NCBI GenBank assembly: GCA_029783825.1
Contig: JAREIK010000343.1
Span: 2,890,501-2,954,500 of the forward strand
Source: Sapria himalayana
Lineage: Eukaryota; Streptophyta; Magnoliopsida; Malpighiales; Rafflesiaceae
Direction: 5' to 3'
DNA length: 64,000 nt
Shown here piece after piece: positions 26,010-34,619 of the stretch; the first letter of the stretch is position 1, and each line of letters opens with the position of its first letter. The translations under genes were made by a program, and so were the position numbers. The notes under the pieces are model-generated. The model did not search any database. It was not told the origin of the DNA and saw only the letters and a program-made list of their open reading frames with translations.

Positions 26010-26557
26010 ATAATTCTGCATGCTTGTAGGTGCATTTCTTGATTCCCACACAGTTTCCTAAACATCAACCATCTCTCCAGCTCCAAAGCACGCAGGTGAT
26101 AAGCGCAAAGAAAGTGGGCTCAAGTTCAATCTGTTGCTTTGTTTTAATCCTAGTTGATGTGTTCTCTCCTGCTGCTTTCTTTTCTCACAGCACTTCAATT
26201 CAGTTGGTGTGCCGGCTAAGTATCATCTTCTTACAGACTATCCATGGAGCCCGAGATGGGATGCAGCCCATATGGCAGAGCGAATATTGTGTGTTCCTTT
26301 TTTTTGTTTCTGTTCTTAAATTCCAACAAAATGTTCCTCATTTTTTTTTTCATTTCTTGTGAAAATGTTGGTTTAATTCAACCGGGTAGGGAAGAAAACG
26401 TGTTTGCATGCTTTTGATTCTGAAACAAAGCCTATTACTTCGATTTTTTTGTTTTTTTGTTTTTTTTCTGATGCCTAAAAGCGTTTTCTTTTTCAGCAAC
26501 TTCTTGGCCGACGAGTCGTTGAATTTCAAGAGATTCTGCAGCGAATTTCAGCATTGA
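5684..26557 (+). CDS. BRE: BRE/BRCC45 (BABAM2) homologue, C-terminal nine exons
   Basis: BRE is a scaffold subunit of BRCC36 K63-deubiquitinase complexes (BRCA1-A and BRISC). Exons read: 5684-5708, 5854-5948, 6033-6163, 7344-7392, 7469-7558, 7636-7689, 26030-26095, 26191-26288 and 26497-26557 (stop TGA 26555-26557). Phases match at every junction, giving 222 codons without a stop; human BRE has 383, so roughly 160 N-terminal residues are missing. Family landmarks in order: EVKFSVPLFDMDINKMVVAC with CPWRHQQR; VVYPVGGK; LPPWYNGMCMAEYLPHLEEL; VGVRRSFIEALVPIFGRPLE; CRKVTFLVATGPFTFLVHF; QFPKHQPSLQLQS; DYPWSPRWDAAHMAERIF; FLADESLNFKRFC. The 5684 boundary uses a CAG acceptor and is the least certain. 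The donor at 5949 (CTG/GTCATT) is weak. The sixth intron is about 18.3 kb. The open frame argues for a working gene, not a pseudogene. Confidence 0.9.
6188..6955 (+). repeat. Tandem duplication inside BRE intron 3
   Basis: Two diverged copies, about 6,188-6,455 and 6,642-6,955, share the order ATTGGGCAT, ACTTTCTTTCTACTT, GAAGATATCCAAACTAA, TTTTTACGAA, TGATA-TATAACAAG and TTTTAG-TTCTAGACT. They are separated by a hAT end fragment. The second half resembles the tRNA-like part of the repeats at 7,911-12,560. Confidence 0.6.
6468..6630 (+). mobile_element. hAT end fragment (orphan GC-rich terminus)
   Basis: It begins TAGAGGTGGCAAGTGG and continues with GC-rich CCCGGGCATGGCACGAC-type sequence. 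This matches the terminus of the hAT element at 8,682-12,144 (TAGAGGGGTCAACCGG / TAGAGGTGTCAAACGG). No transposase and no opposite end are seen. It sits in BRE intron 3. Confidence 0.6.
8682..12144 (+). mobile_element. hAT DNA transposon with TIRs and 8-bp target duplication
   Basis: The left end reads TAGAGGGGTCAACCGGTCC and the right end, reverse-complemented, reads TAGAGGTGTCAAACGGGCC. The flanks are GCCTTATA (8,674-8,681) and GCCTTGTA (12,145-12,152), an 8-bp target duplication with one change, as expected for hAT. About 450 bp inside the left end and about 80 bp inside the right end are GC-rich with GGCACGGCACG-type words. A decayed transposase gene on the + strand lies between. The element is inside the second tandem repeat unit in the BRE intron. 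Confidence 0.88.
9732..11630 (+). pseudogene. hAT transposase (BED finger, RNase H-like, hATC), broken
   Basis: From ATG 9,732 a BED zinc finger reads CNYC then GHLKRYAELC, where the usual second His is Tyr. The middle matches hAT transposases: RSTSMNDILKLY, SHYVDSNW, IFSVTFDNASNN and FHVRCMYHVINLIFQAGI. The C-terminal dimerisation domain is clear: LDILQW, PVSSIASESIFS and DRRSRLRLDIVEVLACLKDW, ending at TGA 11,628-11,630 after an acidic tail. Stops occur at 9,891, 10,161 and 11,286 and in the PVLSRMS region, with frame changes near 9,900, 10,620 and 11,390. Two of the stops replace expected Trp codons (TGG to TAG). It cannot make a working transposase. Confidence 0.88.
13225..14375. mobile_element. 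Possible DNA-transposon remnant with GTGCAC-bearing ends
   Basis: The left side reads TAGTTATTAAAAGTGCAC. The right side, reverse-complemented, reads AATTATTTAAGAATGTGCAC followed by GCCTTGTG-type words. The inside is AT-rich, non-coding and holds the simple repeat at 13,431-13,680. No clear target duplication was found. Confidence 0.35.
13431..13680. repeat. Mixed (TA)n/(CA)n/(GTATAC) simple repeat
   Basis: Alternating TATA, CACA and ATGTATAC words run almost without interruption. The open frames that cross it are products of the repeat, not genes. Confidence 0.85.
14757..14830 (-). repeat. tRNA-derived SINE-like fragment
   Basis: On the minus strand it reads TATAGTTCGATTGGC (A-box-like), then ATCCCAAGGACAAG, then GAGTTTAATCCTT (B-box-like). 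Spacing and order fit the promoter of a tRNA-derived SINE. A plus-strand relative lies at 27,785-27,850. Confidence 0.4.
15076..15844. mobile_element. Non-autonomous hAT-type MITE (GGGGCCCGTTTGATAAA end)
   Basis: The left end is GGGGCCCGTTTGATAAA. The right end, reverse-complemented, is AAGCGTTGTTTGATAAATC. The two share GTTTGATAAA and nearby AATTAAG-type words. There is no coding capacity. The GGGCCCGTTTG start is typical of plant hAT MITEs. No matching 8-bp target duplication was found. A perfect hairpin lies inside (15,671-15,714). Confidence 0.6.
15671..15714. repeat. Perfect 20-bp inverted repeat with a 4-nt loop
   Basis: Arm GTTGAAAATATTAAGTAGGT (15,671-15,690), loop CTCT, then its exact reverse complement (15,695-15,714). 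Confidence 0.95.
16795..17280 (+). mobile_element. hAT end fragment with GC-rich subterminal sequence
   Basis: It starts TAGAGGTGTCAATCGGGC and continues with GGCATGGCACGACATGG-type repeats, like the ends of the 8,682-12,144 element. The right limit is uncertain. No transposase is seen. Confidence 0.55.
17820..18175. repeat. Long (TC)n-rich array
   Basis: Repeated CTCTCT, with TTCTTTATG(C/A)TG units at 17,865-17,930 and scattered GCCATT breaks. The minus-strand Arg/Glu-rich frame across it is a simple-repeat product. Confidence 0.85.
18835..19475. mobile_element. CTCGA-rich MITE with an 11-bp flanking direct repeat and a nested copy
   Basis: The ends GGGTGTTAATGAGATGAG (from 18,837) and, reverse-complemented, GGGTACTAATGATGTGAG form an imperfect inverted repeat. 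TAGATTCAACT occurs immediately outside both ends (18,824-18,834 and 19,476-19,486). Inside are many ACTCGA/GACTCGAG words and a second left end, GGGTGCTAATGA, at 19,292. The layout suggests a nested insertion or a partial tandem copy. No coding sequence is seen. Confidence 0.6.
20107..22662 (-). mobile_element. hAT (DUF659-type) DNA transposon with target duplication
   Basis: CTTGTATG flanks both sides (20,099-20,106 and 22,663-22,670). The ends read TAAGAAGCACGGATACG on the left and, reverse-complemented, TATGAAGCATTGATACG on the right. Subterminal repeats such as GGATACGGATACGGACATG and GTGTCCGTGTGTCGGACATG lie just inside. A decayed minus-strand transposase is in the middle. The element lies in the BRE intron, opposite to the gene. 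Confidence 0.82.
21240..22351 (-). pseudogene. DUF659/hAT transposase relic
   Basis: Reading the minus strand from 22,351 down, the order of motifs is that of a DUF659 hAT transposase: RIFYTWELSFHFARNPYY, then YNALRTILLQKE, then NEKGVNICSDG, NGPIFLKTINCEGEI, YNWISQVSSDEFFIKNFIMN with AMKLSIFNNHHKLS, and finally YIISFTTLMYMILRLADTDK with PCLHNIYEW. Several in-frame stops and frame changes interrupt it, so it is non-functional. The C-terminal dimerisation region was not resolved. Confidence 0.8.
22822..22876 (-). repeat. SINE-like tRNA-derived fragment
   Basis: The minus strand reads GTGGTTCAACAGCAGAG (A-box-like), then GATATTCGAGTCCTTAG (B-box-like), about the spacing seen in tRNA promoters. 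It is a fragment only. Confidence 0.4.
23080..24090 (-). pseudogene. Second DUF659/hAT transposase relic
   Basis: On the minus strand the motif order matches DUF659 hAT transposases: FRPKFKPHSMHELKI, CHINFLINS, FVEKLEEENVTH, LWWPPYATHYIELILEDIEN, then RQVVRLIYNHTWVLSLMRTF, HPAITVFTTSFLTLQ, YCLI with FGLITFYIKIIVPFVNVLKE, and EERPAMSYIYERINF. Stops and frame changes occur throughout. The sequence differs from the neighbouring element at 20,107-22,662, so it is a separate insertion. Its terminal repeats were not found. The best open piece is 23,428-23,622. Confidence 0.8.
24086..24139. repeat. (AT)n microsatellite
   Basis: An uninterrupted AT array of about 54 bp. Confidence 0.95.
25110..25720. 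mobile_element. GC-richer fragments of an unknown repeat
   Basis: ACCTTCGCCTTGCCCGGAGG and GCGCGCATGCAGGCGTGCC at the left, and TGCTTAATGCCTCGAGGC at the right, frame an AT-rich middle and a GAGCTCG-rich patch (25,375-25,490). The layout resembles a non-autonomous DNA transposon with GC-rich ends, but no inverted repeat or target duplication could be fixed. Confidence 0.3.
25765..26009. repeat. GT-rich minisatellite next to the BRE exon 7 acceptor
   Basis: About six copies of a unit like TTTGTGTGATATATGTCAAT, separated by growing (GT)n runs, end 20 bp before the AG at 26,028-26,029. A related partial copy is at 25,205-25,265. Confidence 0.8.
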
Positions 26558-26905
26558 ATGGCCAGAGTGAAGTAGCACCAGCAGCGGCGCTTTTATTGTT
26601 CTTGCCAACCTTGAGCAGACTTTTTTTTTTGTTGGAGATCCATAAATCAAAATTAGCCTTTTTTGCTGATGGGGTGGGTTCGTTGAAATTGATTTTATGT
26701 TTGTGCAAGTTCTGATTGTGAGCCATGATTTCAGATATTAAAAGATTTTGCTGTTGTTGGTTGGCAATCTTTTTGATATTAAAAAAATCATTATATAATG
26801 ATTCATTTCTGTATTCTATATAATGTTTATATGCATATGTAAATGTATAAATATATATAAATGTTATATATGTCAAGATATCATTTTAATTAATGTGTAT
26901 ATATA

Positions 26906-26907
<2 letters not shown>

Positions 26908-26942
<35 letters not shown>
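26908..26942. repeat. (GT)n microsatellite
   Basis: An uninterrupted GT array in the 3' flank of the BRE gene. Confidence 0.95.
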
Positions 26943-26946
<4 letters not shown>

Positions 26947-27025
26947 CGAAAATTGTAATTTTTTTTTTCAAAATAGTGTTTTTTTTTCTAAAAAGTGTAT
27001 CTCGATATGTGTGTTATAAATATTC

Positions 27026-27165
27026 TTTTTTTATTTTTTTTATTTTTTTTATTTTTTTTATTTTTTTTTATTTTTTTTATTTTTTATTATTTTTTATTAT
27101 TTTTTTAAATTTTTTTTAATTTTTTTTAATTTTTTTTAATTTTTTTTAATTTTTTTTATTATTTT
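27026..27165. repeat. T-rich array (T7-8 spaced by A or AA)
   Basis: A regular ladder of T runs separated by single A or AA. 27,165-27,780 shows nothing further beyond (CT)n at about 27,648-27,672. Confidence 0.9.
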
Positions 27166-27784
27166 TTTTAATATGACATGGCAGTGACTTGCTGACATGG
27201 TGCTTTTATGAATATTTTAGGATTTCCAAATTTAAGTGGGCCTAAGCTCAATTATTTTTGCGTTTGCTTTATTTTGTTTCCAAACCCAAAAATTTGAATT
27301 CTCTATTTAACTTTTTTTTTCAAAATGTTGAAACTCTACCCAATTTTATTTTCATACTTATTAATTAAATTTGAATTTGATCTTTTATTCGGAAACATCT
27401 ATTTTTTTGGACTTTTTTTTTTTTCAAGTGCAACAAATGAGAGATTTATCTCTCACATTTTAGTTGACTAATTTCATAAACGTGACTTTTGTGTGTGCGT
27501 GTGTGCGTGTGCGCACTCGTGCGCGTGTTGAGTTTGCAAGTCATAGTTTTTATGCATGTGGAATCAATCACACATGCACAAATTTGCCACACACCTTATG
27601 GGAGATATCACACTAGTGTAATACAACATTGCATGCACTATAAAATCTCTCTCTCTCTCTCACTCTCTCTCACGCACACATAAGCGTCATGCATGCGCAC
27701 ACACAAACAATTCAAAATAGAACAATAAATTTATATGTTAGACGAAATGTCAACAATTATGGACTAAAATAAATGTTCAAAAGA

Positions 27785-27850
27785 TGCCAACAACATAATA
27801 GTTTGAATGGCATAGGGGCAATCAGCATGACTTGAGGACTATGAGTTCGA
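27785..27850 (+). repeat. tRNA-derived SINE-like fragment
   Basis: TAGTTTGAATGGC (A-box-like) is followed by GAGTTCGATCCTC (good B-box match), with GGGGCAATCAGCATGACTTG between. It is related to the minus-strand fragment at 14,757-14,830. Confidence 0.45.
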
Positions 27851-28139
27851 TCCTCATTGATGTCGAATATAGACCATGTCAACCTAACATGTCTCCTTTT
27901 TATTTTTGTCAAGTCATGCCACCATGTGAGCATGATATGCAATATATATACTTTTTTTTTTAAAAAAAATAAATTATTAAAATTTAAACTACAAAACTAT
28001 TATAGATGTAAAATAATATATTAAAAAATACAACGAGGTCTAAAAATATAAATCTAAATACATAAAAATACTAAAAAAATTGTAGAATGAAATGCACTCC
28101 AGTAATGTAGTGTAATATCAATAATATAATGTCACTATA

Positions 28140-28832
28140 TCTGATTCGGATTATCACTACTTAAGTTTCAATATAATTAATTTCGTGTATATCATCTTCT
28201 AGTTGTAGTTCTTTGACTTTATCTTATAGATTCGCCATGCATTCTCCCAATCTTTTAATAAGCACGGCACAGTTTCAATATATTAAGTTATAATGTGTTT
28301 CTCTTACCTAAAATCATGATCATGATCATAGAAAAAACAGACTTTAATATTATGCTAGATACTGGAAGAGTCAATAAATTATGTGCCATTTTAGATTGCA
28401 GGAGAAGAACATATTCATATGATTTCTACTAACTCAATATATCAAAAATTCATTCCTATTCGATTGATCTCCTTGATATTTTTCCTAAGCCCACTGAATG
28501 GATAAATTATCATCTTTATAATTGGAGGCTCGCTAAAAGTATCAAATTTATTTTCATAGTGTTTAAATAACTTATCTAATTATTCATTAATCCTATGACC
28601 TAGTTTTTGTAGTTGATATATACAAATCAATATGAATTTGATAATGTTTTCTACCTTTTTCGATCTTAACATCAGGATCCATCAAAAAAAAAAAACATCA
28701 GGATTCATATATATTGCTAACCAATAAAAAGCTAAAATAAAAATTTAATATTTTAATTATTTTTTTTTCTATCTGATAGCCATGATACCAAAATATGAAT
28801 ATTATTTATATTGGTTAAATATATTACTCATG

Positions 28833-28870
<38 letters not shown>

Positions 28871-29780
28871 TAAAGTTAAATGTAAGTTGTGAAAGTTAAT
28901 ACAAACAAACATATATTTGTCATATCATTAAAATTTTTTATGAATCTTAAAAGAAAAAAACATTTGTTTTAGCTTGATTTATTAATTATTACACTAGTTT
29001 TACTATAAACATAGTTTGATATCATATATTAGTAATAATATATGAATTTAACATCAAGTATATTGATTTCTAATGGTATCTAATATCTACTTGAAATTTC
29101 TTTTATTTTAGGTCTACTTACTTACATAGAATATAAAAGTCATGTAATTTGCTATGTATCATAATATATTTTAATATATTATATATTTGTTCTAATAAGG
29201 ATAAAATTAGTTTTAAGTTGTCATGCACTATTATATTTATTATTCTAATATTTATTATTTAAAGTTTTAATCAAATTTTATATTAAATATTTTATTTTAT
29301 ATCTCATATTTTCTAAATATACTCAAGAGAGACTCATATATGGAAAATTGATCATGGGGATGAATGATCTCATGAAAAATCCTAATATTTTTTTTATTTA
29401 GTATCCACTTAGGTCTTAGAATCAATAAAGTAAGTAGTGATACATTTGAATATTTTATCATTATGATTAGTCCAAATGTTAGACATCATCGAGACTACTC
29501 TACTTTGTTTGATAAGTTTATTTATTTCAAATTATTTTGTTTTTATTTTTTAAATTTTATTATGTCATTCCTATAGGTTATCCTAAAGATGCTATGATAA
29601 ATGAGCTGAAAATATTATTTTACACAATAAACTAGTCTAGGGTCTTCCATTAATTTAAGTTCATTCAAATTTAACGACCTCACTACTTATTTGAGTTTTC
29701 CTTAGATCCAATACACCATTTTGTTAGTATATTGATTAGTATGTCTCCAAATGTATGTAATCTCACTACTACTTTTATAA
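28140..29780 (-). pseudogene. hAT transposase relic (same family as 8,682-12,144)
   Basis: The DNA is alignable block by block with the minus-strand relics at 54.0-55.8 and 60.9-62.8 kb. Shared blocks include the Trp/Thr-rich core, the GATTTCTA(C/T)TAACTCAATA region and the zinc-finger-proximal block at 29,640-29,770, which translates on the minus strand to THLETY then NGVLDLRKTQ. No open frame survives. Ends were not found. The zinc-finger end abuts a (GT)n array at about 29,792. Confidence 0.65.
28837..28867. repeat. (CA)n microsatellite
   Basis: An uninterrupted CA array inside the hAT relic. Confidence 0.95.
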
Positions 29781-29789
29781 TTATACACA

Positions 29790-29880
29790 TGTGTGTGTGT
29801 GTGTGTGTTTATATAGGTATATATATGTTTGTCAATATATATTATATGTGTATATATACACACACACACACACACATATA
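29790..29880. repeat. (GT)n/(AT)n/(CA)n compound microsatellite
   Basis: It begins at TATACACATGTGTGTG, directly beside the zinc-finger end of the hAT relic. Confidence 0.85.
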
Positions 29881-30289
29881 TTTATGTATACTTATATATG
29901 AGTAACATTTATTTCATTCATATATATAAATATTTTGATTTTTTTTATGATAAAAATCATGTGACTAAATGGTTTGTTATGGATTTTACAGGCGTAGGGA
30001 CACCCGTTCAAATTAAATAAATTCTATATTATTTTATTTTTAAATTTCATAGGTCAAGATCGGGTTAATTTTTAGTGCAAACAAAACATAATTATTTTAG
30101 AATCCTAAGGTAAATTTTTCTTTATTATGAAGAATTTGGTGTGTTAGTAATCAAATATTGTGTGTTTGGTGTACAAAAACATAAATCTAAATTTATAAAT
30201 TAAAGTGCACCGAAACTCAAAACATTCTTTTTTTTTTTTATGCGACAAAATATAATTATTTTCTGTTTTAACTTTTATTAGCAGATGTG

Positions 30290-31110
30290 GTTTAACGGCA
30301 GTTTTTAATGGCAGCGAGGGCGAATCTTCTAGAAAAGGGCGTGAAACATCACAAAACACGACGATTGGGTTATCATCCGGAAATGAAAACCCTAGCTTGA
30401 GAGAAATCTAAAGCTCGACTTCTTCTGGGGGAAAACGCCGGAAACGATGATGAATTTTGATGGAATTCTCACGACGGTCGTCTGAGCTTCTCCGATGATG
30501 CGTATTTCCAAGTATTCTGATGGTTTCCTGCGTTCCTCATGTGTTCCAAGCAGTCTTCGTTATCATGTCGCCTTTCTCAGAAGCCACATCCCGTGCCTTC
30601 GTCGTCTATATTTTGCGCGATTGTTTTCCAATTTGCAGATTGTCTCCGTAATTTCAACGCACTGTGCACAGAGGAGCTCTAATTGAAGTATCGTAACCTG
30701 TGAAACTCCAAACTCAATTTAGCGCCGTAACATCTGAAAATGAAATATGTTATCCATGCGCATCAGCTCATGTATCACTTTCTCTACTCGCCTCGGCAGC
30801 CCCATTTACAGGTCGGCCGCCATCATCTGGTGACTCTTTGATTCCAACGCTGAATCACCTGGATGGAACCGTCAAAAATGGCGACTGCTGATGCTGATCC
30901 ATATTGAATTAACGCATCCCGCATTACTTATCGTTCCCTCAAGCATTTCGTATCTTGTCATATGTTATTGCAGGCTTATCAATATCAAGAATATCCTGAC
31001 TGTCTGAGACCAGGCGCTATCAATTTCATTCGTCTTGGTGAAATGGACAAAAGTTGATCTGGTCAACAAAATTGTCAACAAAATTGTTCTTGCTGCTATC
31101 TTTTGGTTTT
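30290..31110 (+). other. Gene-like GC-richer island, function unknown
   Basis: Base composition rises sharply against its surroundings. The 5' part holds AAACCCTAGCTTGAGAGAAA, of a type often seen in plant leader regions, and CGCCGGAAACGATGATGAA. Two open frames follow: 30,495-30,686 (ATG start, 63 codons) and about 30,703-30,891 (no ATG). Neither resembles a protein I know. Possible acceptors include TTTGCAG at about 30,640 and TATTGCAG at about 30,974. It could be a retrocopy, a non-coding RNA gene, or a first exon of a broken gene. Confidence 0.35.
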
Positions 31111-31969
31111 TCAATAAATTTTCTTATGTGATTAATCCATAATTATGGATTTATGTATAAAAGTACTTAGGTATTTTTTCTAATGTGAGTACATGTATAT
31201 GCGAATATATGTAATTAATTTAATTTATTTTTTTTATTTCTGTAACTATTTTTGTAAATTTTTAATTATTGTTGTGTTTGTTTTTGCTTGTGTTTTAGGT
31301 TTTTTCAAAAAATGTCTTGGTGTGTTTGTAATATAAAATTGTTTCAAGGTCTCGCCTTGGTTTTTCAAGATTTGTGTGATGAGTTTTGTTGGTGTACTAT
31401 TTATTAGAGAATTTAAATTAAGGAATTATATTTTTTATAATTGAAAATTAGTATGCCAAGCTCAAATTAAGGTTGCATCGATTTTATTGATTTTTTGGTT
31501 TCATAGCGATTTAATATATATTAATTATTTGTGTAATAATTTATATTAATATCAAGCTATTTACTTGTCATATATATATATATATATGTGTGTGTATGTA
31601 TGTATAATTTTATAATAATAAAAATTTTGATATTTGTAATAAAATAGTTACTCAAAATATATTTAAATATTAAATTTATTATTTTACATTGTAATTTATT
31701 AGAATGCATTTCAACCATATTCTATTTTATACCTAATTATCAATAAATTTTAAAAAGTCAACCATATCTATGGAGAGAAAAAAGGTCGAGTAAATTTAGA
31801 TATCTTATAAGTATCTCCTATTTTTGTAAGTTATGTGTGTAAAGTAGGAAATAGATAGTGAAATGAAGAGTGTGTTTGGAGATATTTTTTTTTTGTGTTT
31901 AGCTAAAATAGTTAAAATTGAATAGAGAGTGGGTTGGAGATATTCTTAGTATGTAGGCTATGGTGCTAA

Positions 31970-32105
31970 GCAGGATATTTAGGTCTAAACTGGCAAACCT
32001 AGCCTGAATTTGACAAGACTCAGGTTGACAAGCCTTGCTAGACTGGCCAAAATTAAGTTATTGTGTTATGCCTAGCATGACACGGTGACCTGTTTAACAC
32101 CTCTA
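31970..32105 (-). mobile_element. hAT end fragment (right terminus)
   Basis: It ends in GTTTAACACCTCTA, matching the right end GTTTGACACCTCTA of the 8,682-12,144 element, preceded by CCTAGCATGACACGG-type sequence. Confidence 0.5.
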
Positions 32106-32394
32106 CTCATGCATAAACCTAAATCATAAATTTGCAAGAAATTGATGAATAAGATGAGCTATTGGTGGGGAGAGAATATGTAATTTTAAATAAAATATTA
32201 AGTTGATGAAAAAAAGATTATGATTTACGCAAGTACAAATTGTATACGTACCTCTTGTTGTTGGATAATGGAAGATGTGAGAAAGGAAAGAAAATTATGG
32301 GAGTTTAGAGTTTGGTTCAAACATATATACAAATAGATATGCAAAAATGTATGTATAGATAGGTATATAGATACATAGATAAATATATAGATAG

Positions 32395-32395
<1 letters not shown>

Positions 32396-32447
<52 letters not shown>

Positions 32448-32475
32448 ATGTATATGCACACACACACACACACAT
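32396..32475. repeat. (TA)n/(GTAT)n/(CA)n compound microsatellite
   Basis: (AT)n to about 32,435, then TATGTATG, then (CA)n to about 32,474. It lies 70 bp before the truncated 5' end of the LINE. Confidence 0.9.
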
Positions 32476-32548
32476 ATTGCTTTGATAATCATATTGCTTG
32501 AATATATATAGATAGGTACATATATATTTACACAGATATATATCAGGC

Positions 32549-33780
32549 GTATGGGTTAAAATACTTATAAATGGGCAAGCAGGCAAAGAATTTAAAACCT
32601 CAAGAGGACTTAGACAAGGGGATCCTCTTTCTCCTTCCCTTTTTAATATCTATCTAGAACTCTTTATTGTAAATTTGAAAAAGGAAATGAGTGAAGGGAA
32701 AATTGTTAGATATAAGCAACCAAGAAACACACCGACGGTGTGCTGCTTGGCGTACGCAGATGATATTATAATTTTCTCAAATGTCAGTAATCGATCCATA
32801 AGACATATGATGAAATTATTAAATACAATGGAAGAAGAAACTGGACAGATGATGAATAAGAATAAATGTCAATTTATGATAGCAGAAAAATCTCCTGAAA
32901 ATATACCTCAAAAGATAAAAAAATATCACCAGATTCATACATAAAAAGGGTGCGCTAATGTATCTTGGATGCCCGATCTATGAGGGAAGACTGAAGGGGG
33001 AATACCTAGCATTCCTAGTGGAAAAATTAAGGTGAAAGATCACAGGTTGGAAAAAAAATCTGCTAAGCATGGCAGAAATAGTTACTCTAATCACACATGT
33101 ATTGCAGGGGGTCACTGACACATATTCTAATGTCTTTAAAGCCACCGAAAACTATCAAAAGAAAACTAGAAAGAGAAATGTCAAACTTCCTATGGGGAAA
33201 AAGTGGAAGTAAAAATAAGCTGCATTGGAAAAAATGGGAAAACCTATGCTTTCCGTTAAAAGAAGCTGGCTTGGGCTTTTCAAATCTCAACGATATAGCA
33301 AAAGCTTGGGCCTGCAAGAACTGGTGGAGAATTAAAAATAATAAAAATAATATCATATGGGTGGCATATATAAAAGCTAGATATGGACTATGTAGTAATG
33401 CCTTTAATAATACAAAATGAACGTCAAAAACCTGGAATTTAATTTATAAGCAGAGAAATATGGTGGAAAATCATTCCATATTAACTAAAAGTGGATGAAA
33501 ATGATCCTTAGATGCTCAAGGAAAATTTACATTAAAAAGTGTAAAAGAGCTGATCAGAACTAAAAAAATTCCACAATTAATTTTTGAAGAAGCATGGAAA
33601 AAGGAACTTCCACAAAAAATAAATATTTTTATGTGGAAACTCCTTTCAAAAGCCATCCCGATTGATGAGCACATTTAAAAGAAAGGTATAAGATTAGCAT
33701 CTAAATGTGAATGTTGTAACCAAGAAATAGAAAGTATGGATCATCTGTTTTAAACATAGAAGATAGCTAAAAACATATGG
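32549..33780 (+). pseudogene. LINE reverse transcriptase and zf-RVT, broken
   Basis: From GTA 32,549: VWVKILINGQAGKEFKTSRG, then GLRQGDPLSPSLFNIYLELF, then CLAYADDIIIFSN with the catalytic YADD. A stop falls at 32,942. After frame changes come MYLGCPIYEG, GWKKNLLSMAE, SNFLWGKSG, LHWKKWENLCFPLKEAGLGF and WACKNWW. The zinc-binding zf-RVT part follows: LPQKINIFMWKLL and CECCNQEIESMDHLF. Several stops make it inactive. Confidence 0.85.
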
Positions 33781-33962
33781 AAGAAACTAGAAATAGAAGT
33801 TGAGTTAGAAAAAGGCTCGGAGTACTGATAGAAAGAATAAAAAAATGGAAGGAAAGTAGAACGAATAACAAGATCATCAAATGGCTAAGGATATACATCC
33901 CTCACATTACTGTATGGTGTCTCTGGAAAGCAAGAAATAAAATCAGATTTGATGGCATTCCA

Positions 33963-34619
33963 ATGAATACAGTAAATATTCTAGAAGAAATTAAAAAAGA
34001 ATGTGCATTTATCTCAGCCGGTAGCCCTATTAAGCTTGGAAGTGTAGGAATATATGAAAACAAGAAAGAAGCTTGGGGTCTAATTACAAGGACAAAGGAA
34101 AAACCAAAAATTAAAATTATCAGATGGAAAAAGTCCCAACGTAATGGTCTAGTATTAAATACAGATGGGAGCTTTAAAAGGGATATGGGAGCAGCAGGTG
34201 GAGGGGGGGTTATAAGAAACGAGGAAGGCATGATGATAAGAGCATTCACAATGAATGGTTTAGCCTCCTCTGCCTTGGATGCAGAGGTTATGGCTTTGCA
34301 TAAATGTTTACAAATATGTAAATATAATAATTTTCAGAATATTCAAGTGCAAGTTGATTCGAGTTTATTAGTGGATTTAGTAATAGGAAAAATAGAACTA
34401 TGGAAACTAGAAGAAGATATTGATAAAATTAAAATTCTACTAATAGAACTTCAAGGGAAAATTATACATATATTCAGAGAAACGAATGCTTTGGCAGACA
34501 AATTAGCAGAAGAAGGTACAAAGAGAGGTTTTCAAGAATTTGAAGAGAAAGATATCCCTGACAAATATAAAGGTTTAATAAGTTTAGATAAAATAGGTTT
34601 CACATATATTAGAATTTAA
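33963..34619 (+). CDS. LINE RNase H domain (RVT_3), still open
   Basis: A 218-codon open frame that forms the C-terminal RNase H part of the LINE ORF2. The four metal-binding acidic residues are visible: D68 (LNTDGS), E108 (LDAEVMAL), D132 (VQVDSS) and D179 (ETNALADKLAEEG). The glycine-rich AAGGGGVIRNEEG strand follows the first Asp. The ATG at 33,963 is only the first Met after the upstream breaks, so the native protein would be continuous with the reverse transcriptase. On its own it is probably not expressed. The DEDD set and the open frame suggest that this is the youngest-looking coding relic in the window. Confidence 0.82.
   Translation: MNTVNILEEIKKECAFISAGSPIKLGSVGIYENKKEAWGLITRTKEKPKIKIIRWKKSQRNGLVLNTDGSFKRDMGAAGGGGVIRNEEGMMIRAFTMNGLASSALDAEVMALHKCLQICKYNNFQNIQVQVDSSLLVDLVIGKIELWKLEEDIDKIKILLIELQGKIIHIFRETNALADKLAEEGTKRGFQEFEEKDIPDKYKGLISLDKIGFTYIRI

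Larger units (their letters stand above)
7690..26029 (+). other. Giant BRE intron (about 18.3 kb) filled with transposons
   Basis: The exon ending at 7,689 (TTC CTG, then GTATTG) and the exon starting at 26,030 (after TTGTAG) join in phase 0 and rebuild the family motif FTFLVHF. Everything between is therefore intron of one gene. It holds tandem repeats with a hAT insertion, SINE-like pieces, MITEs, two further hAT transposase relics in opposite orientation to the gene, and simple repeats. The stretches not listed separately (for example 12,560-13,220, 15,850-16,790, 19,480-20,100 and 24,140-25,100) hold AT-rich DNA in which I see nothing specific. Confidence 0.85.

Noticed and set aside
25685..26086. 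Cys/Val- and His/Thr-rich frames
   Set aside because: GT-minisatellite translation; the only coding part is the BRE exon at 26,030-26,095.
26435..26650. Minus-strand frame opposite the last BRE exon
   Set aside because: Shadow of the exon coding FLADESLNFKRF, which is supported by family similarity and splice phase.
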